Positions 41,601 through 52,400 of a DNA stretch of 64,000 nt are shown here, one piece after another. Origin of the DNA: Pipra filicauda (Eukaryota; Chordata; Aves; Passeriformes; Pipridae); NCBI RefSeq assembly GCF_003945595.2, contig NW_024104351.1, forward strand, positions 372,001 to 436,000, written 5' to 3'. Under the pieces are notes generated by a model. That model was not told the DNA's origin. It saw only the letters and a list, made by a program, of their open reading frames with translations, and did no database searches. The translations under genes were made by a program, and so were the position numbers. Positions within the stretch are counted from its first letter, which is position 1; the number at the start of each line of letters is the position of its first letter.

Positions 41601-44600
41601 CTGGTGAAGGAAGAAAAGGAATTGTGAGTATGAGGACAGTCATTTCAAGATGAGAGAAGATTTACTAGCTAAAAAGTAATCTTAAAATAACCAAATATTT
41701 TTAATAGTATTAAAAGTAGCACAACTGAGTCAGTGTCACTGAAACATGGGAGAATTATAACCCATGCAACATACAAGAAGAAGTTTAAAGACATAACAAG
41801 CTGAAAATCACTAACCATGGGTGCATGTCTCTAACAAGAACATTCTTATATTTTAAGGTCTCTAGGTAGCAAAATATAATGTATTAGTATAGGGCAACAA
41901 TCACGTAAGGTGTCATTCATCTCAGATGTGTGCAAAATGGACATTAGAACTTTTCCTCTGGATTCCTTTAGCACTTGAAAGACAGAGAAGTCTTTCAAAC
42001 ATGATTCATTTGATCTGTTTTGGACATTTAACTTAGGAAGGGATGAACTAGAAATTCCCGTTTTTACTGACTGACAACAGAAGATGTCTAGACAACTGAA
42101 TCAGATGTAGGTGCTTATGCTGAGGAAGACTAAACACATAAATCCTCTTCATATAATCTCCAGCTACTATTGCTAAAAAGCTGTAGTAATACCACTAATT
42201 CCTTCAAAGTTTTCTAAAAGTTAAAGCACTTAATGGCAACTGTTTCAAAGCATTACACATAGAAAAGCAAACAGGGCACAAGTTCCTGTCATCAGTGGGA
42301 AAGTGTTACAAGAAGTGTTTGAACTGTATGAGGAAATCAATGTCTTATTTCACAGTACAATCTCCTGTTTTAATCACATTCTTTCATTTGGATGTCTAGT
42401 CATAGTAGATATTCACCCAAACAAAAACCAGGTAGAACTGCACTGAAAATACTTAACTGTTTCTTGACAATGAAAAAAACACATACCAAAATTTGTGAAA
42501 AAGAAAGTTAAGTTTTTCTTTTGCTTGTATGCACCACCAAAACATATATTAGCTAGTAAAGCCGCATTTGTCTGTGCTCTTTGACAATGCAGAATCTTAA
42601 CAGAATTACACTCTTAGATGAAAAGGTTCTGACTCTTCAAAAACTCTTCATATGGTATATACATTGAAATACATGTCATTTGATCTCTGCAAAAATCTTC
42701 AAAATCAGTTAATCAGTTAAAAGAATGTTTAACATAATCATAAAAGACATTCTAAAACCACCTAATTCTTTGATTTCTGTTGTTCCTCTGCCATCAGCAT
42801 AAACCTGTCACTAAGTCCCTGGCCCACTTACCTCTGTTAATGACTACAGAACTACATATCTTTATGAATCACAGTAAGTCTCAGCTGTTGCCATTTGATA
42901 CTGGCTTAGAATACCTTCTAAACATATCAGTACAGCTTTGTTTCCCTTGAATATACCCTTCAAAATAAACAAGGGAATAGTTCTTAGACATTCCAAAACA
43001 ATGGACCACTGAAATTCTATAATAAGTTCTTTGTAAAGTGCTGGGTTTATTATTTCATTTGAAGTGCTGGGTGACTACAATGGTATACACAGACTTTTCC
43101 TTCCCCGCAGTTCTTCTCTGGTATCTGCTTAAATATCTCATGATTCCCAGTTGCACTACACTATTGTTTCATTACCTTTGAATTGTCCGACACACATTAT
43201 GAACACAATCATTGTATGATCCAGTGGAAAACTATATGGGAACTCATCCAACATTAGTAGTACACACAAAATAAGCATTCTTTCGTCTAAGTTTTACAAG
43301 CCCAATGAACATATCAAAGGCGTTTGTCCCTTGATACCTTTCTCAAACAAACCGAAAGTTTTAGCCCCTTAGATGCACATTATTTATTATTGTTAGACTT
43401 TGACCTATTACTTGAAACTCAGAGGGAGATAAAAAAGAATAATTTTTGCAAATAAAAAAATCTGTCAAAATTGGCTATAAAACCAAATTAAGATCAAGAC
43501 AAATACAAAGCCTTACAAAGGAAAAGAGTGATTAATTATTGTTTATTATGTAATCCACATTGCCTACTTGTTGTAAATGAGACCTGTTTTAGTAGAGAGC
43601 TCAAGTTAATCAAATATTTCTATAGAATCATAGAATCATAGAATCGTTAAGGTTGGAAAAGACCTCTAAGACCATTGAATACTAACTACTAACTAAGCAC
43701 CACTGTGTTCACCACTAAACCACGTCCCCCAAGTCATTATATGCATCAAACCATTACTAATAACCTATGGTTGGAATACCAAAAGAGGTTGGTAGAAGCA
43801 CAGTGGGAACTCTATGTCATATAACGTCTTTCTGACAATTACTCAAAATTAACATAAGCATACAATAAAAGACAAAAACCCCCTTATTTCTCTCAGTGTA
43901 AACATGTCTTTAACTTTGAGACTGGCTTCCTGAGTATGTCTCAGTAGATTCCAGCAAAACCTGTGTTTCATGAAAACTTGACAAAATTGGATCCCCAAAA
44001 GGCACTGGATATTTAGCAATTAGATCTTATCTGTTCAGACAAATGTAACAAGTCGTAGACTGAAAAACCATCTTGTTCCTGTACGTAGGATAACAAATCC
44101 GTTTGAAAAAAAAATGTTTAAAACCATCTACAACAGATCTGTTTCTTTTTTTTTTCATTTTTCATACCCTGATCATTTTAGAGAGTGTTTTCTAAACATC
44201 CAGGAAGGCGTCTGTTTAAAACAGCCATTGCTACTGCAGAACACTGCCCTACAAGGTCCAGTTTTACTGAAACTCAAAGCCTTTCAAGAAATATAAGACC
44301 TGTCTGTATTACCCTTCAGAGGCTTTAGCATTCAGATCTTATTTTTTAAAAACTGAACTAATATAAATTTATAATATTTTTGTTAGTCTTGGTACCTCTT
44401 TTTTTGTACTCATCTCCACTTGCTAGTAAGTTTCAAAATGCTCTATTCTGGCGAAACCTCATTATGACTCCTTTTTCTTTATCTGTGAGTCTGAAATTAA
44501 CTTGACATCAATGATTTACATATATTTTAGGCTAAATGTGAAGTATTCCCTTATACCCATGAGGCATTCAGAAAGTTGGTAAGTTCTGCTTTCAAGGACA

Positions 44601-47600
44601 CTCTAAAGGAGGTTATTAAAATTCAACACTTTGCATATTCTGATGGGGAAAAACATTTGTCTGACAACAAAGGAGATAAGTTGATTCAAGAAAGCTTCTC
44701 AATCTCCTTATCCATGGCCACTGAATTCCTCTTGCCAGTATTTGTAAAACCAAAATTAGAAAACGTTACCAGGGAGGAAGAAAAGTGTAGGAAACCAGGT
44801 CCTGTCCAAAAGTAAAAATCCATAACCATCTGTTGTTTGTGTTACATGGATTTCACAACTGTCATCTCCACTGTGTGCACCATTTCATCTTCGCAGCAAT
44901 ATCACCAAAACACCCACTGAGATAAAATCACAAATATTTTGAACATACCATATGATATGTTATTTTCCAAATTAACATTTGACAAAGTCAAAATGAGGAC
45001 TTGTCTATAGGTTGCTTTCGTGCTGTCTCATGAAAAAATCCTTTAAGGGTTTGCTACTGCGTGGAAATACTTGACTTCAAACTTGAGTAACTTAAGCAAT
45101 ACAGAAGAAAGAAAAAGAGAATAAATGATTCAATTTTTAATTACAAATGTGTTTTGAAAAATTGTAATGCCTACTACATACATTTAGCATCTTTCTTTAA
45201 AAGGGGTCTAAAGATGCTTTTTAAATTATTTACTTAGAAATATCATCCAGAATTTAAATGAATCTTTTTTGTTTTCTGAACTTTACACCAGCAAAACTGT
45301 CCCACATTTCACAGCTGAGTATGGCTTGAAGAATTTTTCAGCTCTCAAGCTGATCTTAACCCAGTGTCATACCCAAAAAGTTCTTTTTGGGGAAAAAACC
45401 ACAACCAACCAAAAGAAACAAAACCCCCAAACTTGGGAGTTGTCCTTGATAATTGTCCTTGAAAAAATGACAGAAAAAGAGTTAAAGCCTAGTGAGTAAA
45501 CAAACTGCTTTTTCCCTGAGGAAATCTAAAACTCAAGGTCAGCTCTGTCTGAAATCACCAGACTTGTCACATGGCTTTCATAGCTGCCACTATGGCTCCC
45601 ATTAAATCCACACTGAAAACAATGAAAACATTTTTACTGGAAACAGATAGAGCTCTGATAAGAGGCTCCCTAATCAACTTTGGCTGTTAATGCTGCATAA
45701 AGTGAGAGGTAAAGTTTTGAAAAAGAGAAGAATGAACTAAGAAAATTTGAGGTCAAATGTATTTATCTTTTTCTTTAGTTCCTTGATGTTTGCATGTGTT
45801 AGAGCAGAAATATGGCTCTATAAGTATATGGATACATATATAGTTCATATATATGTGAATACATACATGGACATGCATTTTATAAACGTATGTGCTTGCA
45901 CACATACAGAAATACAGCCTGTCCTGTCGGTATAACTCAACTATTTCCATTTTATCCCAGCTTCTGTCCTCCAGTAACAAAAGTCTGGTGGTCTCAGTCT
46001 CGGTCCCTTGGGTGTAGGAATCCATCACAAAACTATCACCCTTAATTTAATGCAATTGACAGTCTCTGCTCAAGAGAGGCAGAAGAAGGAGTTACCATGG
46101 AGACTGAACTACTGCTCTTCTCCAGAGGATGCTTTTATCAAGCACGGGCTGAACAGTAGAGGATGTGCAACCTTGAGGCTTGTAACCTTGATCATATCAC
46201 ATCTTGCTTTTTGGGATGGCTTTTTAGTAAACTCTAAAAAAGATTCAGGAGATGGGTTTGAGGGGTGGGGGAAGGAGGAAGAGAGAGCTTTAAGAAAACA
46301 AACAAACCAACCCCTCAAAACACAACAAAAAACAGGATGTAGGTGCATATTGTGCCAGACTGAGAGGGAAAAGGAGTTTCATATCATTTTGATTTATCAG
46401 AATTGTCACCTCTGCCTAGTGCTTTCCTAACAGGGTGAATGCTGTGCTTGACCTATTTGCTGGAATTAACCAGAACTGCAGGAGACCATATGGATTGCCA
46501 GATGGTCTGCTATAATTTAATGCCATTTATTCTAAGCATGAAGTAAGTGATAAACATAATTAACATTCTTTTAGCTCCTTACTGGATGCCTTTTATTGGT
46601 TTTTTTTTTTTTTTTTTCTGAGGCACTGAAAGGTAAGTTAATATTTTGTTGCTGAAACACAGATGCCAGCTAATTACTGCAAGAGGCTGCAGCCTCTAAA
46701 GCAAAAAGTGTCTGCACAGACTAACTTATTCACTGACCCCAATGGGGTGATTAATAGGTTGAATGCTAAGCTCTAATGAGGATGGCAGATCTTAGATGTT
46801 TTCAGGTTACCTTAATTAGTAGTATGATGAACAGTGTTCATTGCAGATGTACGTATCACACTTCACAGTAAACAATATACCTTGTACTCATGGCCTGAAC
46901 AAGTATTTCACATTGCAGCACATCAAATATGAAGGAAGAATCAAACCACTTTCAGACAATAAAAACAATGAAGTGACTTCCTTCAGAAATGTTTTTCCTG
47001 ATAGCTATTTCATATTCTGCCAGTGATTGTCTAAATGGCCTATTTTTTAGGAAGTAGTCCTAGAGAAGGTATGGCTTCAAAGAGTGTTTATATCAGGCAG
47101 GGTTGTCATTCTTAGCATTTTAAAATCACGAGTCCATAACTAGATGTCCAAACAACTTTGCCTACTGTTCCTGTGCTGATAATCTTCATAGTGACTGGGG
47201 TAGGTGTTATCAGAATGAATAGCAAATAATTTTGTAATTTTTAATGTCGATGTAGAGATGAAGTTAGTATGCTGGTACTCAGAACAGTAAAAGAAGTATT
47301 AAAAAAAAAGGCAGGAGTACTAAATCCTTTGTATTTTATATAAAAAGTTGTGCACATTGAAACTCACAGATAAAAATGACCACAGCTAAATGTCCTGAGA
47401 TTTGCATCTGTACTGTTAATAAAACCTGGGTGAACTCTGACCCGACAGAAACAGCATAAATTAAATGCTATTCAAAGAACATAACAAAACAGCACCTGCG
47501 CTGTAAAGCAAACCTGCTTCACATGATTAAAAGAACCCAGGTCAGCAAGTCACAGCATAGCAAAAGAAGAAAAAAACTCCAGCCTTTCAACACTTGTTTT

Positions 47601-49445
47601 TCCCATGTTCCAGATGGGTTCAGCACTTGTTCAGGGGCCTCCACAGTTACAAGTTACAGTCTACAGCGCACGTGCTGATGCACCCTTAAGAAACAGATAC
47701 ATTAAAGGGGACCTGAATGTGATGGGACATACCTGGTCTTTTACTTCAGTCTTATTTGTACTGAGTTACTTCTTCACCTGGTGAATCACTTGCCTACTGT
47801 TGCCAGTCCTATAAAATCCTTTATATTTCTCTACTAGTATATGAATAACTTATGATTCTCTACTACTATATGAATAAAAATAGATCAAAAGATCTGAACA
47901 GGAAGCTTTTGTTGATATTGATTCCTCTTGTCAAGATGTGTCTCTGTGACTGCCAGCATTTGAGAAAAGATCCATTTTTCCATCCCATCAACTGAAAAAT
48001 ACTTACCTGAGGTGCTTAAGCTAATGCTATGCTGGCTTCAGCTTCACTATTATAGTTAGAGGGGAAAAAGAGGTACTTAGAGAGAGCAACTCAGGTAGCC
48101 TGAATTCCTCTGTAGTAACGTTCCTCCCTTCCCTGACTGCTAAATGAGTTGGGGTCATTCATGTGTCAAAACTTAGGTAGGCTGAAATCAGTGATAAAAA
48201 TTACCATGCTATGAGGCTTCATGCACCCTTCAACAGATCATTTGTAGGACCTGATAATACTTTGCTGTTACACAGATATCAGTTCTGAAAAATACTGGAG
48301 TATGCTCTTCAGTGATTAAAGAGTTTCAATCTCAATATGCTATTAGGACAATGTTTTCAGTTTCTATGTATATAGATTTATACATATACACACATTTATA
48401 AATCTATGCATTTAATTGCTCCATCATTGCAAATAGTCTGAGATGTTTCAGGTGGTTACCTTATAACATCGAAAGAAAGGGAAATGCCAGATCTATTGCC
48501 TGAATTAATCTCTTATTCAGACCTCTGGACTGCCCAAATAAGTGTTGTGCCTAAGCAGCAGCTAGCTCTCAACAATATTTAAAAAAGAAAAAAATTCTGA
48601 AAAAATGAAGAAACCAAGTAGAATTTAACAAGTTAGTCTTTGGGGCTGATAGACACAAAACCTGTCAAAGCAGGTTTGACAGTTCTTAAACATAGCTTTA
48701 TACTTTAAATTTCTTTTTCATCTGTCTTGTTCTTTATTTGCTTATTCACAATAAAAAAGATATCAGCGAATTTATGTTCACTGTTCAGTCCCAAAAATAA
48801 GATTGTCTGCATCTTAGCTGTCATAGAGATGGCTTGTTTAAAACATCACTCCTGGCCTAAGTGGAAAGTAGGATTTTAGGACAAATGAGGACAAGATGTA
48901 AAATCCCTGACTACACAGGAATACCTGTGCCTGAATAATGAACCCTATAAAAATAAATTTCTATGATTAAACTCCATCATCAGATATACTGAGAGATCTC
49001 ACCAAGGCAGTGAAAACTGATTAAATGTACCCCCAGACCCAGCTGAATTTACTTGGGCATTGATTTGTTGGAAAAATGATTCTCTCAGAAATTGTGAATT
49101 TAGGAAAAAATTGCAAAATAGAGTTAGGTAGAGGATCAAAGAAAAGGCCCTAAGGGGAAAAAACGCTTTAAGAGCATACGAAAAAAACCCCAAACAAACA
49201 ATGGTATTTACAAATTTCACAAATCTCTTACCTCCTGCATACATGACAGCCAACATTATCGATGATATCCAAGCTATCTCACTATAAGATGTGTGGAAGA
49301 TTTCTTGTATTTCTTTGAAGAACACCGTGATGGCTTTGGGGAATGCATAGGAAAATCCAATGGAAATAAAAGCCCCAAAGACCACAACCCATCCCCAGCC
49401 TCCATCAGGAGGTGGGTAATCTGGCGCTCCTGTTGCTGGTGGCAT
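20403..49445 (-). CDS. SLC16A7: SLC16A7 (MCT2), monocarboxylate transporter 2, four coding exons joined
   Basis: Join of 49232-49445, 25695-25838, 23253-24065 and 20403-20674 on the minus strand: 214+144+813+272 = 1443 nt, 480 codons plus TAA. The family (SLC16, major facilitator superfamily) moves lactate, pyruvate or ketone bodies with a proton across the plasma membrane; MCT2 is the high-affinity isoform, usually partnered by embigin or basigin. Seen here: the family signature DGGWGW at residues 14-19; Lys37, Arg142, Asp290 and Arg294, which match by position the transport-critical Lys38, Arg143, Asp302 and Arg306 of rat MCT1; about twelve hydrophobic segments; a hydrophilic loop at about 196-241; and a charged cytosolic tail ending SERETNI. 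That ending and the overall sequence fit mammalian MCT2 (478 residues in human) better than MCT1 or MCT4. All introns are GT-AG and phase 1. No frameshift or stop is present, so the gene looks intact. Confidence 0.96.
20675..23252 (-). other. SLC16A7: SLC16A7 intron between coding exons 3 and 4
   Basis: 2578-bp GT-AG, phase-1 intron. It contains a T13 run at about 21479-21491 and otherwise unremarkable AT-rich sequence. A slightly GC-richer stretch at about 22640-22760 matches nothing I recognise. Confidence 0.9.
23253..24065 (-). CDS. SLC16A7: SLC16A7 coding exon 3 (TM4-TM11, substrate-path residues)
   Basis: 813 nt, second base of Gly120 to first base of Gly391. The acceptor ends CATTTAG (24066-24067) and the donor is GTAAGAAT (from 23252 down). 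Residues: [13 protein letters not shown] in TM4 (120-132), [14 protein letters not shown] (141-154) with Arg142, [12 protein letters not shown] leading into TM6 (171-182), a basic hydrophilic loop (about 196-241), [13 protein letters not shown] entering TM7 (239-251), FVDMFARPS in TM8 with Asp290 and Arg294 (288-296), FETLMDLVG (356-364) and [14 protein letters not shown] (375-388). The large central exon is typical of SLC16 genes. The loop between TM6 and TM7 (about 200-226) is the part least like mammalian MCT2. Confidence 0.96.
24066..25694 (-). other. SLC16A7: SLC16A7 intron between coding exons 2 and 3
   Basis: 1629-bp GT-AG, phase-1 intron. No coding sequence or interspersed repeat recognised. 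A 15-bp AT-rich tandem repeat sits 20 bases inside it from the exon 2 donor (listed separately). Confidence 0.9.
25636..25674. repeat. 15-bp tandem repeat beside the SLC16A7 exon 2 donor
   Basis: Unit TAATATAACAACATA repeated perfectly 2.6 times, ending 20 bases from the donor GT (25694-25693) on its intron side. Confidence 0.9.
25695..25838 (-). CDS. SLC16A7: SLC16A7 coding exon 2 (TM2-TM4)
   Basis: 144 nt, from the second base of Gly72 to the first base of Gly120. The acceptor is a pyrimidine-rich run ending CCAACAG (25839-25840) and the donor is GTAAGAGT (from 25694 down). The peptide starts [20 protein letters not shown], the TM2-TM3 loop with the conserved N-K-Y/F-G-x-R-x-V pattern of the family, then TM3 and most of TM4. 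Length is 48 codons with both ends in phase 1, so skipping it would keep the frame but remove parts of TM2-TM4. It lies 23.4 kb from exon 1 and 1.6 kb from exon 3. Confidence 0.95.
28376..28748 (-). mobile_element. Solo LTR of an endogenous retrovirus, minus orientation
   Basis: A GC-richer block in the long SLC16A7 intron, in the same orientation as the gene. Reading the minus strand: an NF-kB-like GGGACTTTCC (plus-strand spelling, 28632-28641), CCAAT boxes in both orientations (28607-28611; 28544-28548; 28502-28506), a perfect CRE TGACGTCA (28574-28581), TATAAAAG (28463-28456), then AATAAA (28440-28435) 16 bases on, then a short U5-like part. This order is that of U3-R-U5. AAAGT directly flanks the block (28371-28375 and 28749-28753). 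No gag, pol or env sequence adjoins it, so it is a solo LTR. The exact ends and family are unassigned. Confidence 0.8.
28456..28581 (-). promoter_or_regulatory. LTR core promoter: CRE, CCAAT boxes and TATA box
   Basis: Minus strand order: CRE (28581-28574), CCAAT (28548-28544 and 28506-28502), TATAAAAG (28463-28456). It points the same way as SLC16A7 and lies upstream of coding exon 2, so any transcript started here could in principle splice into exon 2. Activity is not shown by sequence. Confidence 0.5.
30784..30818 (-). mobile_element. CR1 3' tail fragment, minus orientation
   Basis: GAATCATAGAATTTTCTAGG followed by TTGGAAGGGACC is the reverse complement of a CR1 3' terminus. Only about 35 bases are present before the sequence turns into a plus-strand CR1 copy. 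Confidence 0.8.
30819..31205 (+). mobile_element. CR1 LINE 3'-region fragment, plus orientation
   Basis: Matches the copy at 37477-37925 segment by segment: TATGAGGAAAGACTAAGAGA near 30842, GAGAAGGCTTTGGGATGACC near 30886, GAGCCTACAAGAAAGATGG near 30933, TTGCCCAGAGAAGCTGTGG near 31081, GCTTTGAGCAACCTGGTCTA near 31141. The last about 60 bases of the CR1 tail are missing; the copy ends against a minus-strand CR1. The 94-codon open frame 30863-31147 is decayed CR1 sequence. Confidence 0.9.
31206..31590 (-). mobile_element. Internally deleted CR1 LINE, minus orientation
   Basis: On the minus strand this reads from [19 protein letters not shown] (start near 31578), then a stop, through the motif A context [15 protein letters not shown] and [20 protein letters not shown]. 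It then jumps directly into the CR1 3' tail (GATCCCTTCCAACCC, TTCTATGACTCTATGATTG). Some several hundred bases normally between the reverse-transcriptase motif A region and the tail are absent. The copy lies tail to tail with the plus-strand one at 30819-31205. Confidence 0.88.
35358..35450. repeat. AC-rich low-complexity tract
   Basis: Runs of A and C, with a C10 run near 35413-35422; no regular unit. Confidence 0.75.
36632..36870 (-). mobile_element. Possible LTR fragment, minus orientation
   Basis: A GC-richer, low-repeat block starts TGTCTAGGCTTCGTG and is followed by a purine-rich tract (about 36810-36870). On the minus strand the order is pyrimidine-rich tract, TATA-like TTTATTATATTG, an A-rich TTAAAAAG where a poly(A) signal would be expected, then a U5-like stretch ending ACA. 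This resembles the layout of the LTR candidate at 6397-6752. No target-site repeat was found and the far end is unclear. The overlapping 109-codon plus frame (36644-36973) matches no protein I know. Confidence 0.4.
37477..37925 (+). mobile_element. CR1 LINE 3' end, plus orientation
   Basis: Starts CAGGGCCATGAAGATGATTA, continues with AGGAAAGGCTGAGAGAATTG, GAAGAGAAGGCTCC, TTTTTACAAGGGCATGTAG, AGATTAGATATTAGGAAGAA and GTTGCCCAGAGAAAT, and ends with the CR1 tail (TTTAAGGTCCTTTCTAACCC, then CTATGACTCTGAGTCTATGAC). It is 5'-truncated, as usual for CR1. Inserted in the 23-kb SLC16A7 intron, antisense to the gene. Confidence 0.93.
43623..43735 (-). mobile_element. CR1 LINE 3' end, minus orientation
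   Basis: Begins with three copies of the 10-base unit TAGAATCATA/TAGAATCG, the CR1 3' terminal microsatellite on the opposite strand, followed by TTAAGGTTGGAAAAGACCTC and CACCACTAAACCACGTCCCC. About 110 bases, 5'-truncated, same orientation as SLC16A7. Confidence 0.9.
46600..46617 (+). repeat. Poly-T run (18 T)
   Basis: Homopolymer in the long SLC16A7 intron; no retrotransposon body recognised on either side. Confidence 0.9.
49232..49445 (-). CDS. SLC16A7: SLC16A7 coding exon 1 (start codon, TM1, TM2)
   Basis: Encodes residues 1-71 and the first base of Gly72. The ATG at 49445-49443 has A at -3. It is followed by the proline-rich start [13 protein letters not shown] and the family motif DGGWGW (14-19), then TM1 (about 20-42) with Lys37, the counterpart of the proton/substrate lysine of MCT1, and the start of TM2. 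The exon ends GGAG and is followed by donor GTAAGAGA (49231 downward). A splice acceptor lies upstream on the minus strand, a pyrimidine-rich run ending TTTTCCAG at 49476-49477, so the exon starts at 49475 and carries 30 bases of 5' leader. An open frame that runs on past the donor into the intron, with a lysine-arginine stretch unlike MCT2, is read-through and not protein. Confidence 0.95.
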
Positions 49446-49475
49446 TTTTTGGTCTCTATCTCTTCGCCAACTAGG
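49446..49475 (-). other. SLC16A7: SLC16A7 5' UTR part of first coding exon, with upstream splice acceptor
   Basis: Thirty bases lie between the acceptor AG (49477-49476 on the minus strand) and the start codon. A pyrimidine-rich tract precedes the AG. This shows that transcription begins in one or more upstream non-coding exons, as in mammalian SLC16A7. No upstream ATG occurs inside these 30 bases. The acceptor is inferred from sequence alone. Confidence 0.75.
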
Positions 49476-52400
49476 CTGGAAAAGAAGAAAAGAAACAGGG
49501 GTTTAGTTTTCCCTCTTTTCCATATCAAACTATAGTATTCAATCATCATCTGCAGGGATTATAATGAGTCCTCAGAGCAAAGACCAATTTCCAGCTTTCA
49601 TGGAATCACAGAACGCAAGTACCTGTTTTTAGAAGCAAAACCTGTTCTGCAAAAAGGCTTTTGGCAAGAATATTTCCAATAGCCTATTCAACATGTGGCA
49701 ACTGTTACAAATCACTGATCTCAGTCACTAAAGTTGCATTTGCAATTATTCACTTATTGGAAAGTGCTAAGTTTGTGTGGGGTAATTTACATAGTTCTAC
49801 CATCTACAGTATGGATGGGAAACAATGGAAAAAAGTTACATTAAATTATAACTAAATGTCATTGTGTTAGCAAGATTTATTGGTACCACAGCAAAATCAT
49901 CAGCAACAACAGAAAGGAACGAATTGCAAACAGCTGAACAGCAAGTTCTAAGCAGAGATTTAAAATTCCCTGTGTACCCATAAGTAAATACAAAATATTA
50001 AAATTCCACTTTGTACTTCTGTTTTTCAAGATTTTCATCTTCATATTAGTTATGTTGATATTATTTGCAGGATCAAAGTGGAGTTTGATGGAGTTAATTT
50101 TGTTGTTTCCACATGTCAGAAGACATCAGGAAACCTTTCCCTAATAAACCTCACAAGCTTTCCACAGCTATTCTCTAATTTAGAATTGACCATAGAGATG
50201 CCAAAAGAGCCATATCTTATAGAGGTTCTGAGATGTGTAGCCAGTGCATTCATGCAGCTCAAGAAATCATAGGTAATCCACATAAAACTCATAAGGCCTG
50301 AAATAAATGTCACCCTACTAATGTCATTTTCATATCTAAAACCTTAAGTTTTCTACATTCTGCATTTCCTTTAGAAAACATGTAGCAGTGATAATCCATT
50401 TTTTAATTCTGAGATTTTTCCACTATCAAATCTCTTTATTATTAAACACAGTCCTGGAGTACACTGTGTTTTCTTCTGTGTAATCCAGCCTACACAGACA
50501 GTATGAACTGCAAATTCCTCCTTCCTCTCTGTTTCTTTCTCAGGCATTTAGACAATTTATTATTCTTCACTGGTCTCCTGCTGTACCAGTATCGAAAGCT
50601 GTGGATGATAACAGTGTTTAAGTTGCTGTTACGCTTATGATTACCAGTAAGTCTCTACGTGATTTCTTCTGTGCCACTTACAGCATATTCCAATTTCTCG
50701 CAGTAAACTGCATTAGCAGTGGGAGTGATATGATTACCTTAACAAAAACTGAAAAACTAACTGCGTCAGCTTATATTAATCTCTTGGGATAGTGCCTGGA
50801 GTATTTCAGGCTAAATGCCATGTAGTATATGCCACAAAACAAGCAAAGTGTTGCTTTTAAGATTACCTATCACTAGGTGATAGAAACCCAGTGTACTTCT
50901 GATTCTCCACTTTACTTAAGCAACTGTAGATACCAGCTACAATCTGATGTAGCTGGCAGACCTTTTGGGGAAAGTTAAATCAAGGACTAAAATATCTGGC
51001 TTTTATGAAAGATAAAAAAAGCCCAAGTAGTTTGACTTCTGTACCATATAACTGAGATTTGCTGCTCGCAGCAATAGGTATCTATTTCTCTGTACACAGA
51101 ACATATAAATCTTTTTATGCGCTTGTCCAGAAAGAACCTCTGTTTCTGCTTATCCTAGTTACAGCTTAATATTAGTTCACCAACATACACCAGAGAGGAA
51201 AACCCGGGCCTGCCACCAGGAAAAGTTGGACAAGTAGAAACAATTCTGGTTGCTAAGACTTAACTTTGGCAAAGCAGTTAAACACTAGTTTGTTTTTGCT
51301 AATCAGGACACATAGAAGGAAGAGTCAGAAGAAGTCAGAAAGCCTACTATAATTTAGAGCACACATAATAATGATCGATTGCATTCAAAAGCACAAACCT
51401 CAAACTGGCATGAAAAGCAGAACTGTTTTTAAGTGACAGTAAACAACAAGACTGCTATCTATCCCAGAAAGCAGTTGTTCTGCTCATCTGAGAAAACTTT
51501 TGGTTATTTCATGAAAAAAAGTTCAACTATTGTTTTCTACACTTCAAAGGCTTGAGTATATTTGTTTTCATATTTACTATTCAGATGTCAACACTTCTAT
51601 TGCTATTACAAATTTTTGTAATGGTACACAACATCAACACATTGCTCTTCACAAAAATGGAAAGGATTTATCAATTTATTAAGGAAGCACTCCTTCTCCT
51701 AAAAATAATATACAACCACGTTGAAAAATCACAGCCACCATATTAGTCAGAAAAATGTTGGAAGTTCCTGAATGTCACTAATGAATCAATGCTTTGGTTG
51801 GTTCACTATGCCCCTTAGGGCGTAAGAACAGGCTCTGACAGTTCAGTGCTTTCCTCCCTTCAGATGCTTCACAGTAAATTAAGAAGGCATTAAGGAGCCA
51901 AGCAAAGGGGCACTGGCTGCTCCTGTTCCTCAGCCTAGAGGCTAACTGCTTCAAAGCCCACTGAAATGGCCCTGCCTGCCAACCTGCACTGGGCATTACG
52001 CTGTCACGAAGAAGAGCCTGGATCATTGTATCTCACACCTCCTGTTTATTCCACAAAGTAGAGTTAATAATAGCTTCTCTGATATTCCTTTATGATCGTC
52101 CTGGCCAATTTTAGCTCCAGTTAATAAAAGGTGAACAGGAAAAAAATTATGTTTGCAGTCAGAGGGAAAAAAGTATTCATTTTGTCAGAAACATCAAATC
52201 CAGCGTCTCAAACATTCCATACCTGCTCAGGAGCTAAAGCTATATTCTGTTGTAAAATCTGCACTTAATATCCCTGAAACTGAATCCTTCCTGAAGAAGT
52301 CTAGTCCATTAATATACCTAGCTCTAACCTAAGCCTAACTAGTAAGATTTGAGTAGTATAGGTAGTATTCAGAAAAGTGCAAAATCCATCACCAACCAAA

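Larger units (their letters stand above)
25839..49231 (-). other. SLC16A7: SLC16A7 intron between coding exons 1 and 2 (23.4 kb)
   Basis: 23,393-bp GT-AG, phase-1 intron. It holds two LTR-like blocks (28376-28748; 36632-36870), CR1 fragments (30784-31590; 37477-37925; 43623-43735) and homopolymer or AC-rich tracts. Stretches 25839-28375, 31591-36631, 37926-43622 and 43736-49231 show no gene or interspersed repeat that I recognise. Confidence 0.9.

Noticed and set aside
43623..43650. Short direct repeats resembling a CRISPR or satellite start
   Set aside because: These are the terminal octamer-like repeats of a CR1 3' end; there are no spacers.
46008..46430. 140-codon plus-strand open frame in the SLC16A7 intron
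   Set aside because: No recognisable domain, mixed low-complexity composition, overlaps another chance frame on the minus strand and has no splice context.
49274..49549. Minus-strand 91-codon frame overlapping exon 1
   Set aside because: Runs across the splice acceptor in another frame than MCT2; it is a shadow of the real exon.
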